Shown here: positions 1-6,235 of the stretch, one piece after another | Layout: each line of letters opens with the position of its first letter | How positions within the stretch are numbered: the first letter of the stretch is position 1 | NCBI GenBank assembly: GCA_045646465.1 | Contig: JAZRKT010000096.1 | Coordinates: 1 to 8,964 of the forward strand | Source of the DNA: UMGS1387 sp045646465 | GTDB lineage: Bacteria > Bacillota > Clostridia > Oscillospirales > CAG-382 | Direction of reading: 5' to 3' | Length of the DNA stretch: 8,964 bases | Program-made: the position numbers and the translations under genes | Notes under the pieces: generated by a model | Told to the model about the DNA's origin: nothing | The model's database searches: none | What the model saw: only the letters and a program-made list of their open reading frames with translations

Positions 1-450
1 ATTACCGTAATTGACTTCGCCCTTGCGGGAAACAACAAAATACTCCCTTGCACCTTCTCCACGGCATACGGCTCTTGCAGTAAGGCTTGTACCGCCGCTT
101 CCAAGTATCAGCACTTTTTTATTTTTTATGTCAATGCCTGCGCGTCTGAGCATATAAACAAAGCCTGCATAATCGGTATTGTAGCCGTAAAGCGTTCCGT
201 TTTTATTGACAACGGTATTGACGCTTCCTATACTTTTTGCCTCGTCCGACACAACATCGCAAAGGCTGAAGGCATCTGTCTTGTAGGGAATGGTCACATT
301 GAGAGCCTTAAAGTTTTTGCCTTCAAGAAGCTCGTAAAACTCGTCCTTTTCAAGGCTGTAAAGATTATACTCATTATTGCCAAGAAGCTGGTGTATTATT
401 TTTGAATAGCTGTGTTTAAGGGTTCTGCCGCAAAGTCCGTACTGTATCAT
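1..450 (-). CDS. aroE: Shikimate dehydrogenase, N-terminal 150 residues (cut by window edge)
   Basis: Reduces 3-dehydroshikimate to shikimate with NADPH, step 4 of the cytosolic shikimate pathway. The frame is open from the ATG at 450 to base 1, giving 150 residues of a family usually about 270 to 290 long, so the C-terminal part lies outside the window. Visible motifs are the substrate-binding HSYS at about residues 13-16, NVTIPYK at 51-57 with the catalytic Lys57, GSVNTV at 75-80, GYNTD at 89-93 with the catalytic Asp93, and a Rossmann loop LGSGGT at 116-121. A VSRKG segment after the second strand (about 140-144) fits NADP binding. The start has an AGAGG site about 8 bases upstream, inside the 3' end of pheA, and only 2 bases separate the genes, so translational coupling is likely. 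The usual SP after HSxS reads SK here, which I take as clostridial variation. Family assignment is firm. Confidence 0.95.
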   Translation of the reverse strand, partial: MIQYGLCGRTLKHSYSKIIHQLLGNNEYNLYSLEKDEFYELLEGKNFKALNVTIPYKTDAFSLCDVVSDEAKSIGSVNTVVNKNGTLYGYNTDYAGFVYMLRRAGIDIKNKKVLILGSGGTSLTARAVCRGEGAREYFVVSRKGEVNYGN

Positions 451-452
451 TT

Positions 453-1613
453 TTAAACCTCTGTATAATTGCCGAGGAACACAAATTCCTCAGGTCTTGC
501 ATCAAGCTCGCAAAGATATGTCAAAAGCTGTTCGGTAAGTCCGTATGACTCAATTTCCGCATAAAACATAAACTCAAAATCTCTGCCCTTTATGGGACGG
601 CTTTCAAGCTTAGTAAGGTTGACGCCTATTGCAGTAAATCTTGAAAGTATGCTGGAAAGGCTTCCGCTTCGGTGGGGAACGGTAAACATTATGCCGATTT
701 TGGATGAGCCGGGGTATATTTCAAATTCCTTTGATATGCATATAAAGCGTGTATGGTTATTGTCGCTGTTCTGCAAATCGTAGCACACAACATCAAGCCC
801 ATAAAGCTCGGCGCAGTCGTAGGAGGAAATTGCCGCAACATCCTTTCTGTCACTTTCGGACACCATTTTCGCCGCCATTGCGGTATTTTTACAAACATTG
901 ACATTTATCTGCCCGTTTTTTCTGAAAAACTCACTGCACTGTCCTATTGCCTGGGAATGGCTGTAAACCTCGCGGATTTCGTCCAAGCTTGTGCCTTTCT
1001 TGGCAAGCAAAACGTGGTGTATTGGAATTTTCACCGTTCTTACAATATGTATCTTATTCTTGAATTCCTTAAGTAAATCGTAAACGTCCGTCACCGAGCC
1101 GTGTATGCTGTTTTCTATAGGCAGAACGCCGTACCTGCATTTGCCCTCTGCAACAAGGCTGAAGGCATCGCGGAAGGTTTCGGCATAGGTGATGTCGGGT
1201 CTGTGGAACAGTCTTTCACAGGCACGCTGGCTGTATGCGCCCTCAACACCCTGACAGGCAACGGATGCTCCGGCAGGAAAGTATTCGGGGGTGTTTTTCT
1301 TAGCATTATGAATATCCTGTGCAAGGCTTGTGTTTTCAAGGAGAATTTTATTCTGCTTTGCTCTGCTTATTTCAAAAATTGTGCCGTACAGCATTGCAAA
1401 ATAGCTTGCATTTTCCTCGTCCATTCCTTCCGTCAGGCGTTTGATAATGGCTCTTTCTCTTACAGGGTCAAAAACAGGCTTATTATTCTGTCTTTTATAC
1501 TCGGCAACAGAGCCTGACAGCTCCATTCTCTTTGTAAAAAGCTTTACAAGCTCGTTATCAATGTCATTTATTTCAAGTCTTATTTTATCAAGGTCAAGTG
1601 TTTTTTCTTCCAT
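453..1613 (-). CDS. pheA: Bifunctional chorismate mutase / prephenate dehydratase (P-protein)
   Basis: Converts chorismate to prephenate and then to phenylpyruvate, the committed route to phenylalanine, in the cytosol. Of 386 residues, about 6-92 form an AroQ-type chorismate mutase helical domain (KIRLEINDIDNELVKLFTKR region, then Lys40, DPVRE at 49-53). About 117-294 form the prephenate dehydratase domain (GVEGAYSQ at 122-129, PIENSIHGSV at 165-174, and the catalytic-type N-x-TRF at 286-290). About 303-383 form an ACT domain (RSGSL at 315-319, ESRP at 337-340). The ACT domain suggests allosteric feedback by Phe, as known for this family. Length is normal for the fused enzyme. The ATG has AGAGG 7 bases upstream and lies 15 bases after the aroC stop. 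aroE follows after 2 bases. No truncation or missing key motif was seen. Confidence 0.97.
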   Translation of the reverse strand: MEEKTLDLDKIRLEINDIDNELVKLFTKRMELSGSVAEYKRQNNKPVFDPVRERAIIKRLTEGMDEENASYFAMLYGTIFEISRAKQNKILLENTSLAQDIHNAKKNTPEYFPAGASVACQGVEGAYSQRACERLFHRPDITYAETFRDAFSLVAEGKCRYGVLPIENSIHGSVTDVYDLLKEFKNKIHIVRTVKIPIHHVLLAKKGTSLDEIREVYSHSQAIGQCSEFFRKNGQINVNVCKNTAMAAKMVSESDRKDVAAISSYDCAELYGLDVVCYDLQNSDNNHTRFICISKEFEIYPGSSKIGIMFTVPHRSGSLSSILSRFTAIGVNLTKLESRPIKGRDFEFMFYAEIESYGLTEQLLTYLCELDARPEEFVFLGNYTEV

Positions 1614-1628
1614 ATCCTTACCTCTTTC

Positions 1629-2699
1629 TCAAAGCAAAAACTGACTGACCGCTATCGCCGCCGCAGCTTCGATACAGGGAACTGCTCTTTGTACGATACA
1701 CGGGTCATGTCTGCCATTGATTTCAAGTACATCATCTTTTCCTGTCTTGATATTCACCGTCTTCTGCGGTTTTGCTATGGACGGCGTGGGCTTTATGCAC
1801 ACATTGAAATTTATCGGCATTGACGTACTCATACCACCGCAGATTCCTCCTGCATTATTGGTAAGAGTGCGCACATTTCCCTCGTTGTCGTAGGTATAAA
1901 AGTCATTATTTTCCGAGCCGTACTTTGATGCAATTTCAAAGCCTGCGCCAAATTCGATTCCTTTAACAGCGGGAACAGCAAAAACGCTGTGGGAAATCAG
2001 GTTTTCCAGTCCGTCAAACATAGGCTCGCCAACTCCCGCATCAAGTCCCAAAATCATACATTCTATGCTTCCGCCCACAGAGTCAAGGTTTTCCTTGGCA
2101 CCGAGTATTTTTGCCTTCATTTCTTCGCCCTTTTTGTCATTGAGGACGGGAAAATCCTTTTTACCTGCGCTTTTTACGTATTCCGAGTCAAGGCACATAT
2201 TATCAAAGGCATCGTCCTTAATTGCGCCTATCGAGGAAATGTGCGCTCCGATATGCACTCCCTTTTGTTCAAGCATCTGCATAATAACAGCACCTGCAAT
2301 ACAAAGAGGAGCCGTAAGGCGTCCCGAAAACTGACCGCCACCTCTTACGTCGTAGTTTCCATACTTTACATTTGCAGGATAATCGGCGTGGGACGGTCTC
2401 ATTTTTGCTTCAAGCTCGCTGTAGTCCTTTGAGTACTGATCTCTGTTGACAATTATTCCGCAAAGAGGTGCACCGCACGTTCTTCCTTTATAAAGGCCAG
2501 ACACAAACTGCACCTTATCCCCTTCCTTACGTGAAGTAGAAAAAGCATTTTTCCCGGGAGCACGTCTGTCAAGAAAGCCTTGAACCTTATCTGTATCAAC
2601 CTCAAAATCCGAAGGCAGACCGTCAATAACTACGCCTATTGCTTCAGCATGGGACTGACCGAAAATCGTCACCTTGATTTTATTTCCGAATGTATTCAT
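1629..2699 (-). CDS. aroC: Chorismate synthase
   Basis: Removes phosphate from 5-enolpyruvylshikimate-3-phosphate to give chorismate, the last common step, using reduced FMN. The protein has 356 residues, a usual length. The N-terminal signature reads FGQSHAEAIG at 13-22, where the textbook form is FGESHG; the conserved His17 is kept. Other family segments are RPSHADYP at 101-108, RGGGQFSGRLTAP at 119-131 (in place of the common GGRSSARETA), NNAGGICGGMS at 281-291 and RHDPC at 330-334. From memory, the Gln and SGRLTAP variants recur in Clostridia, so I read them as lineage features and not defects. The ATG has GGAGG about 4 bases upstream. The gene starts 13 bases after the aroA stop and is followed 15 bases later by pheA. 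Confidence 0.96.
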   Translation of the reverse strand: MNTFGNKIKVTIFGQSHAEAIGVVIDGLPSDFEVDTDKVQGFLDRRAPGKNAFSTSRKEGDKVQFVSGLYKGRTCGAPLCGIIVNRDQYSKDYSELEAKMRPSHADYPANVKYGNYDVRGGGQFSGRLTAPLCIAGAVIMQMLEQKGVHIGAHISSIGAIKDDAFDNMCLDSEYVKSAGKKDFPVLNDKKGEEMKAKILGAKENLDSVGGSIECMILGLDAGVGEPMFDGLENLISHSVFAVPAVKGIEFGAGFEIASKYGSENNDFYTYDNEGNVRTLTNNAGGICGGMSTSMPINFNVCIKPTPSIAKPQKTVNIKTGKDDVLEINGRHDPCIVQRAVPCIEAAAAIAVSQFLL

Positions 2700-2712
2700 A
2701 TATCCTCCGAAA

Positions 2713-3975
2713 TTAACTTCTCATAGACAGTCTGTCAAAGTCCGAGAAGAATGTTGTATAGGATTTTTCCATTGCCTGTGCTCCCTCTATTATAACCTGC
2801 CTTTTACAGATAAGAGAGCATATTGCGCTACTCATTACTATTCTGTGGTCATTATGTCCCACAACAGTGCCGCCTTCAAGCTTGCCCACACCCTCAATTA
2901 TCAGTCCGTCGTCGGTTATTTCAACCTTTGCCCCCAGACGTGTAAGAAAATCACGTGTTGTTTCAAGTCTGTCGCTTTCCTTTAAGCGAAGGCGATTTGC
3001 ACCGTAAATTCTTGTTTTTCCTCTTGCTCCGCAGGCAACAACGGAAAGAATTGGCACAAGGTCGGGAATGTTGGAAGCATCTATTTCTATTCCCTTAAGT
3101 CGTCCTGCCTCAAAGCTTATTCCTCCGTCACGAGTGACAATTTTCTTTGCTCCGAATTTTTCAAGAATATCCGTTACGTGTCTGTCACCCTGAGGACAGC
3201 TTTCGTCAAGTCCGTACAGCACAACATTTGCACCCAGCGCATCAGCACACAGCCAGAATGCCGCCGACGACCAGTCGCCCTGTGCATTGATTTGGGAGGG
3301 TGAAGTATAATGCTGACCTGCTGCAACCTTATAGCAGTTATAGCCTTTTTCTATTTTTATGCCGAATTTTGTCATGGTATCAACCGTCATATCAACATAG
3401 CCTGCCGATTCAAGCGGCGTTGTGATTCTTACCTCGCCGCCGTCCTCAAGAAGAGGAAGCATAAGCAAAAGTCCGCTTATGTACTGACTGCTGATATTAC
3501 CGGGGATGTTGAACACTCCACCCGTTTTTACGTTCTCGGTTACCGTCATAGGAAGCTTATCGCTTGAAAAATCTGCACCGTGCTCCTGAAGGCTTTTGCA
3601 CAGAGGCGACATGGGTCTTTCCGGAAGTCTTCCGCTTCCTGTCAGCGACACTTTTTTACATATTGCCGCAGCAACGGGCAGTATAAATCTTGCCGTAGAG
3701 CCACTTTCGTTACAGTCAAGAGTAAGTCCCTGCATAATTCTCTGCCTATCACAGGGAGTAATTATCAGCTTGCCGTCGGAAAACTCAGCGCCTGCCCCCA
3801 ACATTTTCACACATTCAACGGTTGTAATAATATCCTTGGAAAGTCCGCAGAAGCTGATTTTGGTAGGCTTATCACTAAGAGAAGCACAGATTATGCATCT
3901 GTGAATATCGGATTTTGAAGAAATTATATCCAAAGCACCCGAAAGAGCCGTCTTGGGGTCAAGTGTTACTGTCAT
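2713..3975 (-). CDS. aroA: 3-phosphoshikimate 1-carboxyvinyltransferase (EPSP synthase)
   Basis: Transfers enolpyruvate from PEP to shikimate-3-phosphate, step 6 of the shikimate pathway. The 420-residue length is normal for the two-domain inside-out barrel fold. Active-site segments are SSKSDIHR at 19-26 (substrate-binding Lys21), DCNESGSTARF at 87-97, LPERPM at 117-122, SSQYISG at 162-168, IPDLVP at 303-308 (catalytic-type Asp305 region), RLKESDR at 330-336 and HNDHRIVMS at 374-382. The PEP-binding loop reads NESGSTAR where Bacillus-like enzymes have GNSGTTIR. I recall GESGST-type loops from Clostridia, so this looks like a lineage variant. The start has AAAGGA about 11 bases upstream, overlapping the end of aroB, which suggests coupling. 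The intergenic gap is 18 bases. Sensitivity to glyphosate cannot be judged from this alone. Confidence 0.96.
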   Translation of the reverse strand: MTVTLDPKTALSGALDIISSKSDIHRCIICASLSDKPTKISFCGLSKDIITTVECVKMLGAGAEFSDGKLIITPCDRQRIMQGLTLDCNESGSTARFILPVAAAICKKVSLTGSGRLPERPMSPLCKSLQEHGADFSSDKLPMTVTENVKTGGVFNIPGNISSQYISGLLLMLPLLEDGGEVRITTPLESAGYVDMTVDTMTKFGIKIEKGYNCYKVAAGQHYTSPSQINAQGDWSSAAFWLCADALGANVVLYGLDESCPQGDRHVTDILEKFGAKKIVTRDGGISFEAGRLKGIEIDASNIPDLVPILSVVACGARGKTRIYGANRLRLKESDRLETTRDFLTRLGAKVEITDDGLIIEGVGKLEGGTVVGHNDHRIVMSSAICSLICKRQVIIEGAQAMEKSYTTFFSDFDRLSMRS

Positions 3976-3993
3976 ATATGTTTTCGTCCTTTA

Positions 3994-5052
3994 TCAGTTT
4001 AATGCATCACAAAAAAGCTTTAACAGCTGTGAGACCTCTGTATCCCAAAGCTTACAGGCTCCCATTTTTTCAGGAAGCACAAGTGTTATCTTTGAGCTTT
4101 CCCTCTTTTTATCGGACATTGCCGCATTATAAAGCTGTTCGGGTGTAATATCATAGCTTGTGGGAAGGTTATACTTCTTCAGAAGCTGTTCAATTCTTTT
4201 TGCAAGTCCGATTTCGCAAAGTCCCGTATTTTCTGCAATTTTTGCAGCTATCACGGTACCAACCGCCACCGCCTCGCCGTGAGTCACCGCAAAATCTGAC
4301 ACCTTTTCTATTCCGTGTGCCGCCGTGTGACCCAAATTTAACAGCTTACGCTCGCCTCTGTCAAATTCGTCCCTCTCAACTATATCACGCTTAAAGATGA
4401 CGCACCTTTCCACCGTTTCGTCCATGTCCGCATTGCCCTTTTCAAGATTCTTGCAGAATTCTTCGTCAAAGAGAATACCGTACTTTATAACCTCTGCATA
4501 TCCGCAAGCAATTTCCTTATCGGGAAGTGTATTAAAGGTATCTGTATCGCAAAGAACCATTTTTGGCTGATAGAAGGCTCCTGCAAGATTTTTTCCCGCT
4601 TTCAGGTCTATTGCCGTCTTGCCGCCAACGGACGAGTCAACCGCCGAAAGAAGTGTTGTGGGAATCTGCACAAAGTCAACGCCTCTTAAATAGCAGGACG
4701 CCACAAAGCCCGTAATATCGCCAACAACACCGCCGCCCAGAGCTACAAGCATATCGCTTCGTGTAATTTTCCAGGCTGCAAGTGTTTCGAGAATTTCTAT
4801 AAAGGTCTCGGCGCTTTTGTTTGCTTCCCCTGCCATAAAGGTGAATTTTGACACCTCATATCCGCCATATTCAAGACTTTTTTTAAGCCTTTCGCTGTAA
4901 AGCGCATCTACGTTTGAGTCGGTGATAATTACAGCACGGCAAGGCTTTTTAACCTCGGCAATTAGACTGCCTGCCTTATCTATAAGTCCTTTTCCGATAA
5001 GGATGTCATAGCATCCCGAAGCCTTTACGGCAACTTTTCTCATACTTTCCAT
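3994..5052 (-). CDS. aroB: 3-dehydroquinate synthase
   Basis: Cyclises DAHP to 3-dehydroquinate, step 2 of the shikimate pathway, using NAD and a divalent metal. The 352-residue length is typical. Motifs are the nucleotide-binding ALGGGVVGD at 104-112, IPTTLLSAVDSSVGGKT at 130-146 (Asp139, Lys145), GYAEVIK at 184-190, NLGHTAAHGIE at 239-249 and HGEAVAVG at 258-265. By family analogy Glu187, His242 and His258 are the metal ligands; the 16-residue spacing between the two histidines matches the family. Start choice: the ATG at 5052 has AGAGGA just upstream. A second ATG at 5043 (Met4) is possible but further from that site. The gene starts 9 bases after the tyrA stop and lies 18 bases before aroA. 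Confidence 0.96.
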   Translation of the reverse strand: MESMRKVAVKASGCYDILIGKGLIDKAGSLIAEVKKPCRAVIITDSNVDALYSERLKKSLEYGGYEVSKFTFMAGEANKSAETFIEILETLAAWKITRSDMLVALGGGVVGDITGFVASCYLRGVDFVQIPTTLLSAVDSSVGGKTAIDLKAGKNLAGAFYQPKMVLCDTDTFNTLPDKEIACGYAEVIKYGILFDEEFCKNLEKGNADMDETVERCVIFKRDIVERDEFDRGERKLLNLGHTAAHGIEKVSDFAVTHGEAVAVGTVIAAKIAENTGLCEIGLAKRIEQLLKKYNLPTSYDITPEQLYNAAMSDKKRESSKITLVLPEKMGACKLWDTEVSQLLKLFCDALN

Positions 5053-5061
5053 AATTCCTCT

Positions 5062-5910
5062 TTATTTCTTTTTCTTTTCAACGGCTGTCCACGCCGCAAT
5101 TCTCTTTTGCTTACCGTCACACAGCAGCTCCATAAGAGCCTGTCTGTCGCCCTTGGAAATAGCCTCGCGGTACTGTGTAAGATTATTTATAAGCTCCTGC
5201 AGCTCGCCAAGGAGAAAATCCTTATTCTGCAAAAACAGCTCCGACCACATATTTTCGTTGAGGTACGCAACTCTTGTCATATCCTTGAAGCTTCCTGCGG
5301 AAAAGCCGAGATTCTGCAGGGATGTAGGACTTTTAACGTATGCACTTGATGCTATATGTGCAAGCTGAGAGGTATATGCAATTATTTTATCGTGCTCCTC
5401 TGCTGTGGTTACCGTTATTCTGTGAAAGCCTAAGGATATAAAGAACAGCTTTGCATAGTCAAGGGTCTTTCTGTCAAGATCTTCGTCAGGCACCATAATC
5501 ATAAAAGCACCGTCAAAAAGGCTATCGGTGGAAAAATCGTAGCCCGACTTTTCAATACCTGCCATAGGGTGACCGCCGATGAAGGTAAAGCCCTTTTCCT
5601 TAGCTACGGGGAAAAGCTCGTGGCACACCTTTGTCTTTGTACCTCCACAGTCAATTACTATGGTATCTTCAAGATAGTCAGCATTGTTTTTTACAAATTC
5701 AACTATATCGTCGGGATACAGCGCAACAACAACTATATCGCACTTTTCGTTTTCAAGATCAAGAACACCGTCTATTGTTCCGTCAAGCATTGCGCTTTCC
5801 ATTACACTCTGCGAAACATCATATCCCATTACCGCAAAATCGGTATGCTTTTTTACCGTTTTTGCCATTGATGCGCCGATAAGTCCAAGTCCCACTATTC
5901 CTACTGTCAT
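5062..5910 (-). CDS. tyrA: Prephenate dehydrogenase
   Basis: Oxidatively decarboxylates prephenate to 4-hydroxyphenylpyruvate, the tyrosine branch. I choose the ATG at 5910 (282 residues) over the in-frame ATG at 5928: AGAGG at 5920-5924 sits 9 bases before 5910, no Shine-Dalgarno precedes 5928, and the shorter start puts the Rossmann GLGLIG at residues 7-12 as usual. Asp31 after the second strand suggests a preference for NAD. GGHPMAG at 112-118 and SQLAH with His185 are the family's substrate and catalytic segments. No ACT domain or fused chorismate mutase is seen, so feedback control at this enzyme is not evident. It is the first gene of the operon, directly after the attenuator, so attenuation would control all six enzymes. 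The C-terminus ends in a lysine run. Confidence 0.95.
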   Translation of the reverse strand: MTVGIVGLGLIGASMAKTVKKHTDFAVMGYDVSQSVMESAMLDGTIDGVLDLENEKCDIVVVALYPDDIVEFVKNNADYLEDTIVIDCGGTKTKVCHELFPVAKEKGFTFIGGHPMAGIEKSGYDFSTDSLFDGAFMIMVPDEDLDRKTLDYAKLFFISLGFHRITVTTAEEHDKIIAYTSQLAHIASSAYVKSPTSLQNLGFSAGSFKDMTRVAYLNENMWSELFLQNKDFLLGELQELINNLTQYREAISKGDRQALMELLCDGKQKRIAAWTAVEKKKK

Positions 5911-5949
5911 ATTATAACACCTCTGCATTGAATTTTCAATATTTTAATC

Positions 5950-5983
5950 AAAAAACCGCAGCGTTTTTATTCACTGCGGTCTT
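5950..5983 (-). terminator. Intrinsic terminator upstream of tyrA (attenuator)
   Basis: On the minus strand ACCGCAGTG (5972-5980) pairs with CGCTGCGGT (5955-5963): nine pairs including one G-U, with an 8-base A-rich loop. The stem can be extended outward by the preceding AAG pairing with the U-tract. A run of six T follows the GC-rich stem. It lies between a consensus promoter and the first gene of the operon with no gene ending nearby, so it is best read as an attenuator. It could also stop read-through from the upstream ltaS-like gene, which has no clear terminator of its own. Confidence 0.85.
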
Positions 5984-5994
5984 GTGTTTACATA

Positions 5995-6096
5995 TTAAAC
6001 AACTGAGTTCAAAACGCAACAACGAAAGACCTTGTTTCTGCAATAAACAAAGCCGTAATAAAACTTATTGAATACATTTACAAACAAGTTTTTCAA
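5995..6096 (-). CDS. Phe/Tyr-rich leader peptide, 33 aa (candidate attenuation peptide)
   Basis: A short frame starts at TTG (6094-6096), 8 bases after AGGAAG, and ends at TAA (5995-5997), 14 bases before the terminator stem. It encodes 33 residues with Phe at 5, 9, 12, 16 and 24 and Tyr at 13, 14 and 18; residues 12-18 read FYYGFVY. Eight of 33 codons thus specify the two end products of this operon. Inferred role: a ribosome stalled on uncharged Phe or Tyr codons would leave 6015-6022 free to pair with the terminator's 5' arm and allow read-through. A ribosome that reaches the stop codon would allow the terminator to form. Caveats are the TTG start, the natural Phe/Tyr bias of AT-rich DNA, and the absence of any conservation test. 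It resembles the logic of the enterobacterial pheA leader, but no sequence homology is claimed. Confidence 0.6.
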   Translation of the reverse strand: MKNLFVNVFNKFYYGFVYCRNKVFRCCVLNSVV

Positions 6097-6129
6097 TGCC
6101 GTTTCTTCCTGTCAAAATTGATATTCATA

Positions 6130-6158
6130 ATTATACTCTTATTATCACTTTATGTCAA
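6130..6158 (-). promoter_or_regulatory. Consensus sigma-70/sigma-A promoter of the aro operon
   Basis: On the minus strand a perfect TTGACA (6153-6158) and a perfect TATAAT (6130-6135) are separated by exactly 17 bases, with AT-rich DNA upstream. Transcription should start near 6123. Such a strong promoter fits control after initiation, by the attenuator downstream. Confidence 0.9.
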
Positions 6159-6235
6159 GAATATATACAAAAGTTCATACTTTCTTTACCCAACTAAAGC
6201 AAAGCACAGTTTTGTTTACACTCCGTTAACTTATT

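Larger units (their letters stand above)
5911..6123 (-). promoter_or_regulatory. Transcribed leader (attenuation region) of the aromatic amino acid operon
   Basis: This untranslated leader of roughly 213 bases runs from the estimated transcription start near 6123 to the tyrA ATG. Its order is: Shine-Dalgarno AGGAAG (6105-6110), a Phe/Tyr-rich short frame (5995-6096), a small hairpin TGTTTA/TAAACA (5985-6001) over the frame's stop codon, the intrinsic terminator (5950-5983), and then the tyrA ribosome site. Competing pairings are visible by eye. TTGTTGCG (6015-6022) can pair with CGCAGTGA (5971-5978), and GGTCTT (6026-6031) with AAGACC (5978-5983). Both occupy the 5' arm of the terminator and could act as antiterminators. 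ATTGAA (6092-6097) can pair with TTCAAT (6067-6072) around the leader start codon. No free energies were computed. Confidence 0.65.

Noticed and set aside
753..1517. Plus-strand open frames opposite pheA (and similar ones opposite aroC, aroA, aroB, tyrA and the ltaS-like gene)
   Set aside because: They lie antisense to clearly identified enzymes, lack ribosome sites and recognisable domains, and are explained as antisense shadows.
2970..3720. Glyphosate-tolerant (class II) EPSP synthase
   Set aside because: The glycine equivalent to E. coli Gly96 appears to be kept in the NESGSTAR loop. Tolerance cannot be inferred from the other substitutions.
5911..5928. Longer TyrA starting at the ATG at 5928
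   Set aside because: No ribosome site precedes it, and the AGAGG for the 5910 start would lie inside the extended coding region.
5985..6001. TGTTTA-N5-TAAACA as a DNA operator (for example a catabolite-type site)
   Set aside because: It is palindromic but lacks the central CG of a catabolite-repression site and lies well downstream of the promoter. A role as a leader RNA hairpin is simpler.
6009..6077. Alternative leader frame from an ATG (22 codons, 4 Phe and 1 Tyr)
   Set aside because: It has no Shine-Dalgarno sequence upstream and fewer Phe/Tyr codons than the overlapping frame that starts at 6096 behind AGGAAG.
5950..6123. T-box riboswitch upstream of tyrA
   Set aside because: The terminator's 5' arm contains ACCGC, as T-boxes do, but it is preceded by CAAG and not the UGGN needed to pair with the tRNA acceptor end. 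I could not find a convincing Stem I with its usual motifs. A covariance-model search would settle it.
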